Shown in pieces: positions 30,053 through 39,113 of a stretch of DNA of 64,000 bases. The notes under the pieces are model-generated. The model was not told the origin of the DNA. It was given only the letters and a program-made list of their open reading frames with translations, and did no database searches. A program made the position numbers and the translations under genes. The DNA is from Cyclobacteriaceae bacterium. GTDB taxonomy: Bacteria > Bacteroidota > Bacteroidia > Cytophagales > Cyclobacteriaceae. Location: positions 124,001 through 188,000 of the forward strand of contig JANQEU010000020.1 of assembly GCA_028278225.1 (NCBI GenBank), read 5' to 3'. The first letter of the stretch is position 1, and every line of letters begins with the position of its first letter.

Positions 30053-31324
30053 ATGGAAGCTTATGTAGCTGCACTTAATTACGCTATTCCTTTTTTTCTT
30101 ATGCTCATTTTGGTTGAGGCCATTTTCGCCCGGATGAGGGAGCGAAAAGTAATTCGCAGCATGGATACACTCTCCAGTCTCAGTTCAGGGGTGACCAACG
30201 CGATCAAGGATGTTCTGGGCTTGACAGTGATCATCGTCTCCTACGGATGGATGGTAGATCATATGGCCCTTTTCGAGATCAAGGCTACCTGGCTGGTTTA
30301 TTTCTTAGCATTTATGGGGCTTGATTTTTCGGGTTATTGGGTCCATAGGATTTCTCATACTATAAATTATTTCTGGAATCACCATATCATTCATCATAGC
30401 AGTGAGGAGTATAATCTTGGGTGTGCGCTGAGGCAGTCTGTTTCAAACTGGTTTTCCATCGCTTTCATTTTTATGATACCCACTGCCTTACTCGGAGTTC
30501 CTGCCGATGTGGTTGCTATAGTGGCCCCTGTACATTTCTTTGCCCAGTTCTGGTATCACACCAGGTTAATTGGCAAAATGGGGTTTCTGGAAAAAATTAT
30601 TGTAACACCTTCCCACCATCGTGTTCATCATGCCATCAATAAAGAGTACCTGGACAAAAATCTGTCACAGATCTTCATTTTCTGGGATAAGCTTTTCGGT
30701 ACCTTCCAGGAGGAGCTGGATGATGTGCCTCCGGTTTACGGTGTGAAACGGCCCGTAAAAACCTGGAATCCTGTTATTATAAATTTCGTACATCTATGGC
30801 AGATCATCAAAGATGCCTGGAGAGCCGGAAGCTGGTGGGATAAGCTACGCATCTGGTTTATGCCCACAGGGTGGCGGCCATCCGACGTCGCCGGGAAATA
30901 TCCGGTGAGAGTCATCGACAATGTTTACGAATATGAAAAGTACGATCCAAAGCTGCCGTATTCGCTGCAATTATGGTCATGGGTCCAGTTTGCTTTCAAT
31001 TTCATGTCCATGATGTATCTGTTTAATTACCTGACCGAGATTGGTCTTCCCGGCATGTTGTATTATGGCGCTTTTCTATTTCTTTCAATATTCAGCTTTA
31101 CCATGTTCATGGACAGAAATCGGTACACCTGGATCGTAGAGGGATTTAAGTCTCTGATCGGGGTTTCCATCATCGCAGTTTCGGGAGATTGGTTCTTAAT
31201 AGGTACTGTCGTACCCAATTTGCAGTTCCTGGTTGCCGGGTACTACATTTTCTCCGGTTTTCTGGTGTTCTTCGTCAATTGGGCTGAGTTCAGGAAACCC
31301 ACACAGGAATTACAGACGGTATAG
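30053..31324 (+). CDS. Sterol desaturase/fatty-acid hydroxylase family membrane protein (AGMO-like)
   Basis: An integral membrane di-iron oxygenase. The eight-histidine pattern is intact: HRISH (HX3H), NHHIIHHSSEEYN (HX2HH) and SHHRVHHAINKEYLDKN (HX2HH). Two or three helices precede it and three hydrophobic helices lie in the C-terminal 110 residues. Length (423) and the extra C-terminal helices resemble alkylglycerol monooxygenase more than small carotenoid or sterol hydroxylases. The substrate is probably a membrane lipid, but this is inference. The gene stands alone and converges on lptD. Confidence 0.88.
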   Translation: MEAYVAALNYAIPFFLMLILVEAIFARMRERKVIRSMDTLSSLSSGVTNAIKDVLGLTVIIVSYGWMVDHMALFEIKATWLVYFLAFMGLDFSGYWVHRISHTINYFWNHHIIHHSSEEYNLGCALRQSVSNWFSIAFIFMIPTALLGVPADVVAIVAPVHFFAQFWYHTRLIGKMGFLEKIIVTPSHHRVHHAINKEYLDKNLSQIFIFWDKLFGTFQEELDDVPPVYGVKRPVKTWNPVIINFVHLWQIIKDAWRAGSWWDKLRIWFMPTGWRPSDVAGKYPVRVIDNVYEYEKYDPKLPYSLQLWSWVQFAFNFMSMMYLFNYLTEIGLPGMLYYGAFLFLSIFSFTMFMDRNRYTWIVEGFKSLIGVSIIAVSGDWFLIGTVVPNLQFLVAGYYIFSGFLVFFVNWAEFRKPTQELQTV

Positions 31325-31360
31325 CCGATTCTTTGAGGAACCACTAAAATCCCCAGGGCT

Positions 31361-34150
31361 TTATCCTCCGAAGAAATCCTGGAAACTTCTTCGTTTTTGA
31401 AGTTTAAGGTCCTGCAATAATGAAGAGTTCGGTTGTATGACCAGGGAGAAAGACTGGAACCTGCCAAACGGCACCAGGTTAAATGTCAATCCCCAACAGT
31501 GAAGATCCCTGGTGACGCCGATACGGGTGGTCGTGAACTCTTTTTTCTGCATGTCATAGCCTGAGTTGAAGGAGATTTTGGTTTTCGGTGTAAGGGTCAG
31601 ACTGCCACCGAAAGTCAGGGTTTGCCGGATCACTGCATCATCAAAACCTTTCTTGGTCCTGTTAATGCTGTAAGAGATCCGGGCGTTCCACGGAATGTCA
31701 AAATCGACATATTCGTCGGGATTACGCTGTATATACTGAAGTTCTTCGAATTCAGTGTCGTCCAGTGTATTTCCGAAGTTATCCATCTGGCTGAAAGGGT
31801 CATCCACCAGACCATCACGGGTATCTCTTCCCTGCTCTTCTTTATCTCCTCCGCCTGACCTGGGTCTGAGGTTGATGTTGATGGCCGTGTTCAGACTAGT
31901 GAGCTGTCCCAGGCCCTGACCATTATTCCAGGTATATCTGTCGAGTCGTGTTTGATCGACAACCCGTTTCCCCAGGGTGTTAGTAGTTACGGAATTCAGC
32001 TGATAGACATACGGATCAATGGTTCCGGAGAAATTCAGACTTATTGCATTTTTCAAAAAACTGGTTCGCGTTGAAAACCGAATGTTAGAAAGCTTGAAGC
32101 TGTCGGCTGCGAAATTGTATGATGAGCTGAATGAAAGATTGTCGAATACCTTCACCTTTTTAAAACCGGTACCCGTCGTATCCTTTTTATCCCGTACTTT
32201 CATCTCCAGGTTATTCTGGATGCTGAAGCTCATGGCTCGGTTTTCACGGCCCGAAGGAGACCCATATACAAATCCTTCATATTTTGATAATATTCTTTCC
32301 GTACCGGCACTATCGATTTGTACTCTCTTGTAAACACCTTTTGACGGGCTACTGAAATCTGGATTGTACGAGAACGAAATGGAGGGAGTGATCACGTGCC
32401 GGATCGCCTGTACAGCTCCGTTTCCTTTAAAGAAATGGGTACCATAGATGATCGTGTTCAAAGACGCCCCTGATGTCCATGATCCGGCCCTGCTGAATCC
32501 CTCGATCGTATCCACACGCACAGCCTGTTCTTCCGGCAAATAGGTGTAATCCAGCTCACGTGTGTACCATACTTCCTGGTAGTTGAAATTCGGATTGAGT
32601 GTCAGCTTCCTCAAAAGTGTAATTGAAGTACTAAGGGGGATCTGATGTCTTCCACCGATCTTTGACCTTTCCAGTATCCTGTCCAGGTTCTCCAAATTGA
32701 ACTCGACAGTATCCTGGGCGTCGTTGTTTTCATTGGCGACTGCCGGTAGCCCGATGGTCCTTCTGGCAGCGTTGGTCAGTTCATTCTTTGCGACAAAGTT
32801 GTGGCTGAAGCTCAGTTTGGCAAACGGGTTATTGGAAGATTTAAAAAATCGTTTTAAAGGATTTTGCCTCGACGTGGTGAATGCAAAATCGGGGAGGGTG
32901 ACCGTCATGATACCTGTCTGGACATTTTGATTTTGACGGGCGTTCAGTGTCATGCTGAAAGGAGTACCCTGGAACCTTTTGGAATAGGAAATATTGGATG
33001 AGTAATTACTGCTGATACTTCTGCGATAGCTTTGTGCAACCAGGTTTGTGTTTTCGTTGTAGGTAGAAGTTCCAAGTGAAACGGAGGCACTGAAGCTGGA
33101 CGTGCCACGTGTATCCTGCCTGTGATTCCACCTGAACCAAAAATCGCTGGACCTGAGCGGATTCTCAAGGTCGTCCGACACATTTCGATTGTAACTGAAA
33201 TTTGTCGTCCCTGAGAATGCATAGCGCTTTCTGTAGTTGGAATTCACCGTCAGACCGGACCCCCCTTTAGAATAGACATCTCCTGTTACCCTGAGATCTA
33301 TGTAATCGTTGAACGCAAAATAGTATCCCCCATTCCTCAGGAAGAAACCCCTTCTGGCTTCTTCACCATAGGTTGGAAAAACAATTCCCGAAGCTTTTTT
33401 CTTTGGTTGCGGAAACATCCCGAAGGGAAACCACAGGGGGGTAAGCACTTCTCTGAACCTGAGGTTGAATGGTCCTGAGATCACCTTGTTTCCGGGGATC
33501 ACTTTCAGCTTTTCCGATTCGATGAAAAAGTGCGGATCTGCCAGATTGCAGGTAGTATATCTGGCACCCCGAATAAACATCTCGTCCTTCTCATTTTTCT
33601 TAACATCATCCCCATGCATGAAAGCACCGTCCTGGGCGGTAATTACACCTTTGATCTGGGCGCGTTTGGTGTCCAGGTTGTAGACGATATTGTCTGTCTC
33701 ATAGACTTCATCCTGCTCGGAAAAAACAGGTTTTCCTATCTTCCTGCCGGTACTGTCAATTTCGTAAATGGAGTTGATCGTTTTTCGTTCGATATCCACG
33801 TCCGTTCTCTCAGCTTCCAGTGTCATACTGCCGTAGACTATTTGTGTTTCCCCATACATATTCAACCTTTGATTTTGCATATCAAAGAAAATGGAATCCC
33901 TTGCCTTATAATTAATGGTGGTTTCAATGGTACTCTTAGGGGCTACGCTTTCTGCCGCGGTGACAGAATCCTGCCGGACAAGTGCAGAATCCACACTAAA
34001 TACGTCCAGTGCATCGTTAATACCCGGAGAAATGGAATCTGCCTGAAATATGGGGAAATCCCTGTTTGTGCTGCGATTGAGACTATCAGTTTGGGCCCGG
34101 GATCCGAAAAATAAAAGCCATAACAAAAGATAAAGCGCGAATCTCCCCAA
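31361..34150 (-). CDS. lptD: LptD-like outer-membrane LPS assembly protein
   Basis: A signal peptide (MGRFALYLLLWLLFFGSRAQ) is followed by an OstA/LptA-like jellyroll (about 80-230) with repeated DXXTNXXVYNL-like strands (YETDNIVYNLDTKRAQIKG). A large C-terminal barrel of about 650 residues follows, rich in aromatic-ending strands (LFRLGVR type; PLWFPFGMFPQPKKKASGI at the plug-barrel junction is typical for Bacteroidota LptD). The 929 residues match the large Bacteroidota form. It inserts LPS in the outer leaflet. It is divergent from the amidase-mlaD operon, a common envelope neighbourhood in the phylum. Confidence 0.9.
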   Translation of the reverse strand: MGRFALYLLLWLLFFGSRAQTDSLNRSTNRDFPIFQADSISPGINDALDVFSVDSALVRQDSVTAAESVAPKSTIETTINYKARDSIFFDMQNQRLNMYGETQIVYGSMTLEAERTDVDIERKTINSIYEIDSTGRKIGKPVFSEQDEVYETDNIVYNLDTKRAQIKGVITAQDGAFMHGDDVKKNEKDEMFIRGARYTTCNLADPHFFIESEKLKVIPGNKVISGPFNLRFREVLTPLWFPFGMFPQPKKKASGIVFPTYGEEARRGFFLRNGGYYFAFNDYIDLRVTGDVYSKGGSGLTVNSNYRKRYAFSGTTNFSYNRNVSDDLENPLRSSDFWFRWNHRQDTRGTSSFSASVSLGTSTYNENTNLVAQSYRRSISSNYSSNISYSKRFQGTPFSMTLNARQNQNVQTGIMTVTLPDFAFTTSRQNPLKRFFKSSNNPFAKLSFSHNFVAKNELTNAARRTIGLPAVANENNDAQDTVEFNLENLDRILERSKIGGRHQIPLSTSITLLRKLTLNPNFNYQEVWYTRELDYTYLPEEQAVRVDTIEGFSRAGSWTSGASLNTIIYGTHFFKGNGAVQAIRHVITPSISFSYNPDFSSPSKGVYKRVQIDSAGTERILSKYEGFVYGSPSGRENRAMSFSIQNNLEMKVRDKKDTTGTGFKKVKVFDNLSFSSSYNFAADSFKLSNIRFSTRTSFLKNAISLNFSGTIDPYVYQLNSVTTNTLGKRVVDQTRLDRYTWNNGQGLGQLTSLNTAININLRPRSGGGDKEEQGRDTRDGLVDDPFSQMDNFGNTLDDTEFEELQYIQRNPDEYVDFDIPWNARISYSINRTKKGFDDAVIRQTLTFGGSLTLTPKTKISFNSGYDMQKKEFTTTRIGVTRDLHCWGLTFNLVPFGRFQSFSLVIQPNSSLLQDLKLQKRRSFQDFFGG

Positions 34151-34235
34151 ACCAGCCTCAGGTTTTAATTTCTAAGAAAATTTTGCAATTTTGTGTAAAA
34201 ATATCGCATTTGATATATACAACAACCGTAGTATT

Positions 34236-35009
34236 GTGAGAAATATTGCGATTACTTTAGGACTGATCCTATTTTTAGCATCTTTTCACACGGTCGGTGT
34301 AAAGGACTACAAAATTCAAAAGATCGTCATAGATCCGGGTCATGGCGGTAAGGATCCGGGTACGAGTGGTTCCTACTCCCGGGAAAAAGAGATTGCGCTG
34401 GATATTTCCCTCGAATTGAAACGGATCATCAACGAAAATATCCCAGGTGTTGAAGTACTGCTTACCCGGGAGTCAGACGTTTATCCCACGTTATATGACA
34501 GACCGAAAATTGCCAACGAATCCGGCGCCGATCTGTTTATATCCGTACATGCCAACTGGATCTCGAATCCTAAAATTTATGGAACCGAAACTTATGTAAT
34601 GGGAGTCCAGAACTCAGGCAGAAACTTTGAAGTTGCCAAAAGGGAAAATTCCGTGATCCTGCTCGAGGATAATTATGAAGAGCGATATGATTTTGATCCG
34701 AATTCTCCTGAATCCTATATCCTGTTTTCACTCACACAGACAGCCTTCCAGGACAGAAGTCTGATGCTAGCGGGCATGATAGAAAACCAATTTAAGAACC
34801 GGGCAGGAAGAAAAAGTCGTGGAGTAAAACAATCAAGTTTGTATGTGCTTTGGAGCACAGCAATGCCTAGTGTTTTAGTAGAAGTGGGTTATCTTAGTAA
34901 CCCGAAAGAGGAGCGAGAATTGAACGATAAACTTAATCAAGTCTATATTGCTTCAGGGATCTTCCGTGCTTTCAGGGATTATAAAGAGGAAATAGAATCC
35001 AACTACTAA
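34236..35009 (+). CDS. N-acetylmuramoyl-L-alanine amidase
   Basis: An Amidase_3 zinc enzyme that removes peptide stems from peptidoglycan. The zinc motifs are IVIDPGHGGKDPG (His), KEIALDISLELKR (Glu) and DLFISVHANW (His), with the catalytic Glu in SVLVEVGYLSNPKE. A signal anchor (NIAITLGLILFLASFHTVG) sits at the N-terminus. The start is not certain: I favour the GTG that gives MRNIAITLG because the TTG 45 bases upstream adds a polar stretch before the signal. It heads a close run with mlaD, a carboxyltransferase and a SirB1-like gene. Confidence 0.93.
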   Translation: MRNIAITLGLILFLASFHTVGVKDYKIQKIVIDPGHGGKDPGTSGSYSREKEIALDISLELKRIINENIPGVEVLLTRESDVYPTLYDRPKIANESGADLFISVHANWISNPKIYGTETYVMGVQNSGRNFEVAKRENSVILLEDNYEERYDFDPNSPESYILFSLTQTAFQDRSLMLAGMIENQFKNRAGRKSRGVKQSSLYVLWSTAMPSVLVEVGYLSNPKEERELNDKLNQVYIASGIFRAFRDYKEEIESNY

Positions 35010-35019
35010 ATATTCGCTA

Positions 35020-35961
35020 GTGTCTAAAGAATTCAGAATTGGTCTTATCGCGCTGGTTTCGGGCGCAATTCTCTACTATGGCTTTAATTATCTGAAGGGA
35101 ACAGAGTTTTTCTCGGATAATGCAAGATACTACGCAATATATGATAACGTGGACGGGTTGAGTAAATCAGACCTTGTTATAGTTAACGGATTATCTATTG
35201 GAAAAGTTAGTGATATTCGACTGCTGCAGGAAGACAACAACAAGATTTTGGTAGAACTAACATTGAACAATGACATTCAACTGGGAGATAGTACCGTTGC
35301 CGAGCTGGTAGATACAGATATTTTGGGAGGGAAATCCATAGTGCTAAAGATCGGGGAAATTGTAAATCCTATAAGTCCGGGCGATACTTTGATTGCCTAT
35401 ATTGACAGGGGACTGGCAGAATATTTGGATAACGTTCAGCCTATCACCAATAATCTGGAAATTACGATCAGCAGAATTAACGAGATTTTGCTGGGGTTAC
35501 AGGGTAGCGGGGAAAAAGTCAATAAGGCGATAGGGGAGTTGAATATTACACTGAGCGAGGTAAATGATGTGATCAGGACCAATAAGGAAGAACTTGCAAA
35601 AACGCTTTCGGCTTCCCGGAGGTTGATCGAAAATGTTAATACTCAAGTGAGCAGGTTAGAGCCCATCTTGAAAAAGAGTGATGGCCTGCTTGATTCTCTC
35701 AATAATCTTAAGATCAATGAAACTTTAAGTTCCGTGAACAAAATGGTTGATCAGTTGACGGATCTTCTGCAAGAGATCGACAATGGTGAAGGGACACTCG
35801 GGAAGCTGGCAAACAATGACTCCCTATACAACAATCTTAATCAATTGCTTGTTGACCTGGATAAACTTACGATACACTTTAACCAATACCCCAAAGATTT
35901 CTTAAAACCACTTGGCAGGAAACACAGTAAACTGGTAGGTGGCGACAAGAATGATCCGTAA
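35020..35961 (+). CDS. MlaD/MCE-domain lipid transport protein
   Basis: A membrane-anchored (about residues 5-25) periplasmic protein with one MCE domain (about 38-115; YDNVDGLSKSDLVIVNGLSIGKVSDI and LVDTDILGGKSIVLKI). It is followed by a long helical region (about 140-270) likely to form a hexameric needle-like tube. MlaD-type proteins carry phospholipids between membranes with an MlaEF transporter, which is not in the window. The start is a GTG 10 bases after the amidase stop. The next gene begins nine bases downstream. Confidence 0.92.
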   Translation: MSKEFRIGLIALVSGAILYYGFNYLKGTEFFSDNARYYAIYDNVDGLSKSDLVIVNGLSIGKVSDIRLLQEDNNKILVELTLNNDIQLGDSTVAELVDTDILGGKSIVLKIGEIVNPISPGDTLIAYIDRGLAEYLDNVQPITNNLEITISRINEILLGLQGSGEKVNKAIGELNITLSEVNDVIRTNKEELAKTLSASRRLIENVNTQVSRLEPILKKSDGLLDSLNNLKINETLSSVNKMVDQLTDLLQEIDNGEGTLGKLANNDSLYNNLNQLLVDLDKLTIHFNQYPKDFLKPLGRKHSKLVGGDKNDP

Positions 35962-35970
35962 GGTGCCGAT

Positions 35971-37608
35971 ATGGGTCAGCAATCTAATCAAAACGAAAAT
36001 CTCCATAAGAAACTTCTTAAGGACCTGGATCAGAAGCTTGATCAGATCAGGCTGGGAGGAGGTGATCGCAAAATTGAAAATCAACATAATAAGGGCAAAC
36101 TAACGGCGAGGGAAAGATTGTCGTACCTGCTGGACGATGAAGATTTCCTGGAAATAGGAGCTCTGGCGGCAGACGGAATGTACCCTGAAGTGGGTGGGTG
36201 TCCCTCGGCCGGTGTTGTCGTGGTGATCGGTAAGATCGGAGGCCGCCAATGTGTTGTTGTTGCCAATGATGCCACCGTCAAAGCAGGCGCCTGGTTTCCC
36301 ATGACGGCAAAGAAAAATCTTCGGGCGCAGGAGATCGCCATTGAGAATAAGCTTCCGATTGTTTACCTGGTGGATAGTGCGGGGGTGTTTCTCCCCATGC
36401 AGGATGAAATATTTCCTGACAAAGAGCATTTTGGGAGACAATTCCGGAACAATGCCATTTTATCGTCAATGGGAATTGTCCAGATCGCAGCAATAATGGG
36501 GAGTTGCGTTGCGGGCGGCGCCTACCTTCCGATTATGTCTGATGAAGCAATGATCGTCGACAAGACCGGGTCTATATTTCTGGCAGGCAGTTACCTGGTC
36601 AAAGCGGCTGTTGGCGAGGACATTGACAACGAAACACTGGGCGGGGCCTCAACGCATTGCGAAATATCAGGGGTTACAGACAACAAGTTCCCGGATGACA
36701 ATTCCTGTCTTGATGCGATAAAGAGGATTTTTGATAAAATCGGTGAGGACCCAAAAGCAGGCTACAATCGAAAAACACCAAAGCCACCGTCAAAGCCGGG
36801 AAAAGAGATTTACACGCTGTTTCCAATTGACAGAGTCACTCCTTATGACATGATGGAGATTATCGAACGACTGGTGGATAACTCCAAATTCGATGAATAT
36901 AAAAGAGATTATGGCAAAACACTGATTTGTGGATACGGGAGAATTGACGGCTGGAGTGTTGGAATAGTAGCCAATCAGCGTAAGGTTGTCAAGGCCAAGA
37001 AAAGCCACGGCGCTCCCGAGATGCAGATGGGGGGAGTCATTTATTCGGATTCGGCAGATAAAGCCGCCCGTTTTATCATGAACTGTAATCAAAGAAAAAT
37101 CCCTTTGGTTTTTCTGCACGACGTAAATGGATTTATGGTTGGCAGCAGGGCTGAGCACGGTGGGATCATCAAGGATGGGGCCAAGATGGTCAACGCGGTA
37201 TCCAATTCGGTGGTTCCCAAATTCAGTATTATATTAGGAAGTTCGTACGGGGCCGGAAATTATGCCATGTGCGGGAAAGCTTATGATCCGAGACTGATTT
37301 TTGCCTGGCCCACCTCGCAGATTGCGGTCATGAGTGGCAATTCTGCCGCTAAAACACTATTGCAGATCAAAATTGCAGGGATGAAAACCAAAGGAAAGGA
37401 GATATCTGAGAAAGAGAAAGAGAAACTGCTGAAGGAGATAAAAACCTCATATGACGAGAAATTGAGTCCGTATTATGCAGCTTCCAGGTTATGGGTGGAT
37501 GGTATTATCGATCCTTTGGATACAAGAAAGGCCATTTCCATCGGTATAGAGGCAGCAAATCATGCGCCCATCGAAAAGAGTATGAATGTAGGTGTGATCC
37601 AGACATAG
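35971..37608 (+). CDS. Acyl-CoA carboxylase carboxyltransferase subunit, methylcrotonyl-CoA-like
   Basis: A second biotin-dependent carboxyltransferase in the window. It shares [14 protein letters not shown] near the start with the PccB-like protein but then diverges: VYLVDSAGVFLPMQDEIFPD and AAIMGSCVAGGAYLPIMSDE in the N half, and FLHDVNGFMVGSRAEHGGIIKDGAKM with SSYGAGNYAMCGKAYDPR in the C half. These are features of the MccB/geranyl-CoA group, so it probably takes part in leucine or branched-acyl breakdown. At 545 residues it is complete. The biotin carboxylase partner is not nearby, and its place between mlaD and a SirB1-like gene is unexplained. Confidence 0.88.
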   Translation: MGQQSNQNENLHKKLLKDLDQKLDQIRLGGGDRKIENQHNKGKLTARERLSYLLDDEDFLEIGALAADGMYPEVGGCPSAGVVVVIGKIGGRQCVVVANDATVKAGAWFPMTAKKNLRAQEIAIENKLPIVYLVDSAGVFLPMQDEIFPDKEHFGRQFRNNAILSSMGIVQIAAIMGSCVAGGAYLPIMSDEAMIVDKTGSIFLAGSYLVKAAVGEDIDNETLGGASTHCEISGVTDNKFPDDNSCLDAIKRIFDKIGEDPKAGYNRKTPKPPSKPGKEIYTLFPIDRVTPYDMMEIIERLVDNSKFDEYKRDYGKTLICGYGRIDGWSVGIVANQRKVVKAKKSHGAPEMQMGGVIYSDSADKAARFIMNCNQRKIPLVFLHDVNGFMVGSRAEHGGIIKDGAKMVNAVSNSVVPKFSIILGSSYGAGNYAMCGKAYDPRLIFAWPTSQIAVMSGNSAAKTLLQIKIAGMKTKGKEISEKEKEKLLKEIKTSYDEKLSPYYAASRLWVDGIIDPLDTRKAISIGIEAANHAPIEKSMNVGVIQT

Positions 37609-38460
37609 ATGCAGGAGAAAGAGTTAAAGGCACTGGTAACACTACTTGAAGATGACGACCATGAAGTTGTCAACCACGTTGAAGGCCAAATAAGATCATT
37701 CGGCACATCCATTATTCCATTTCTTGAGCAGGAATGGGAACATCAGTTTAATCCCGTCATTCAAAGGAAAATTGAGGATCTTATTCATTCACTGCAGTTT
37801 GAACTTGTCCAGGAGCGTTTAATTGATTGGAAAAAATCTGAGGAGGACAATCTACTAAAAGGACTCTGGTTGGTTGCAACTTACCAGTACCCTGATCTGG
37901 AGTACGACGAGCTGAAGAAAGAAATTGACCAGCTTTACTACGAGGTATGGACTGAGATGAAAGAAGACCTGGTCCCGTTCGATCAGGTCAGGGTAATGAA
38001 CAGTGTCATATTTGACAAACTAAAGTTCAGAGCTAATACCAAAAACTTTCACTCGCCGGCCAACTCCATGATCAATATCGTCCTGGAATCTAAAAAAGGA
38101 AATCCTATCTCGTTGTGCTCTATCTATCTTCTTGTAGCACAAAAGCTAAATTTGCCGGTCTATGGCGTAAACCTTCCCAATCTTTTCATTCTCACCTACA
38201 AAAATGACCATACACAATTCTACATCAATGTATTTAATAAAGGCCTCATTTTTTCAAGGGAGGATATTGACAATTACATTGAACACCTACAGTTGGAGCC
38301 AAGGGATATCTATTACAATCCTTGTTCCCATATCTCAATTATTGTCAGATACCTTCGGAACCTGGTAGTTTCGTTTGAAAAAGTAGGGGATTACGAAAAA
38401 AGTGATGAGGTAAAGACAATACTACAGCAGATTGAGCCTGACCCCTCTGAGGAAATTTAA
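37609..38460 (+). CDS. SirB1/transglutaminase-like protein
   Basis: A cytoplasmic protein of 283 residues with a helical N-terminal half (HEAT-like opening, LVTLLEDDDHEVVNHVEGQI) and the SirB1-type transglutaminase-like domain (about 85-260: YDELKKEIDQLYYEV, KNFHSPANSMINIVLESKKG and NPISLCSIYLLVAQKLNLPVYG). The Cys in SLCSIY sits where the transglutaminase nucleophile lies. Many family members are thought to be non-catalytic. Its ATG directly abuts the upstream stop, so it is translated with the carboxyltransferase. Confidence 0.85.
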   Translation: MQEKELKALVTLLEDDDHEVVNHVEGQIRSFGTSIIPFLEQEWEHQFNPVIQRKIEDLIHSLQFELVQERLIDWKKSEEDNLLKGLWLVATYQYPDLEYDELKKEIDQLYYEVWTEMKEDLVPFDQVRVMNSVIFDKLKFRANTKNFHSPANSMINIVLESKKGNPISLCSIYLLVAQKLNLPVYGVNLPNLFILTYKNDHTQFYINVFNKGLIFSREDIDNYIEHLQLEPRDIYYNPCSHISIIVRYLRNLVVSFEKVGDYEKSDEVKTILQQIEPDPSEEI

Positions 38461-38466
38461 CTGAAA

Positions 38467-39069
38467 TCAAATGTTATAGGCCAACAAATAATTATGAATT
38501 GGCTCAATGGCAATCTTGTGACTGAAGCTGTTTCCATTCTTCCGGATCATCCCGTCCACCTGCCAGTCCCCACTGAATGAGATCTTCATTTCCTCCTTCA
38601 GACTCAGGTTTTTATTACCGTGGATTTTGAACAAGACCTCCTTAGATGCCCAGATCTTACAAAGCGACTGCAGATCAGTGTTATACTTTTCCTCATCCTT
38701 ATTCAGAAACTTTGAGGCGACAATGTGTAATTTTTGCCTGGGCCATTCCAGATCAATCCCGCAGGGTTTGCGGAGGTTGATCAGTGCACCCGCCAATGGG
38801 AAGGAATGCGTTATGGAGATCTCTGCATCACTATCTACAAGGATCGGTTTCCCTGTATCAAGATTATCAACGCCTTCATAATCCAGGTTAAAAGAATCAC
38901 ATAAATACTTAATGAGTATTCTGGTAACGATCCATTCTGATTTTTTATTTGGCTGAGCCTCAGGAGGCGTCTCATCTATCATTTCCAGAAGCTGGGCTTC
39001 TGTTTCGGTTATATTCCAGATAGCATAAGTGCTAAACGGACTCACCGGTTTAGACAATAAGAGTGGCAT
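38467..39069 (-). CDS. 4'-phosphopantetheinyl transferase (Sfp type)
   Basis: It attaches the phosphopantetheine arm of CoA to carrier proteins. The Mg-binding CGIDLEW and the catalytic WASKEVLFKIHG (family motif WxxKEA/SxxK) are both present, as is the ISITHSFPLAGALI strand. At 200 residues it is a compact Sfp-type enzyme. I begin at the ATG before PLLLSKPVSP, because the longer frame runs through the promoter and coding sequence of the divergent WD40 gene. No carrier-protein gene cluster is nearby, so it probably serves fatty-acid synthesis or a distant pathway. Confidence 0.9.
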   Translation of the reverse strand: MPLLLSKPVSPFSTYAIWNITETEAQLLEMIDETPPEAQPNKKSEWIVTRILIKYLCDSFNLDYEGVDNLDTGKPILVDSDAEISITHSFPLAGALINLRKPCGIDLEWPRQKLHIVASKFLNKDEEKYNTDLQSLCKIWASKEVLFKIHGNKNLSLKEEMKISFSGDWQVDGMIRKNGNSFSHKIAIEPIHNYLLAYNI

Positions 39070-39097
39070 CTTGATAAAAGTATGACCACAATTGTAA

Positions 39098-39105
39098 TAA
39101 TTTTG
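39098..39105 (+). promoter_or_regulatory. Bacteroidota -7 box (TAatTTTG) for the WD40 gene
   Basis: Exact TAnnTTTG match with its last base eight bases before the start ATG. The predicted transcript would have a leader of only a few bases. Confidence 0.5.
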
Positions 39106-39113
39106 TCCGAGAA

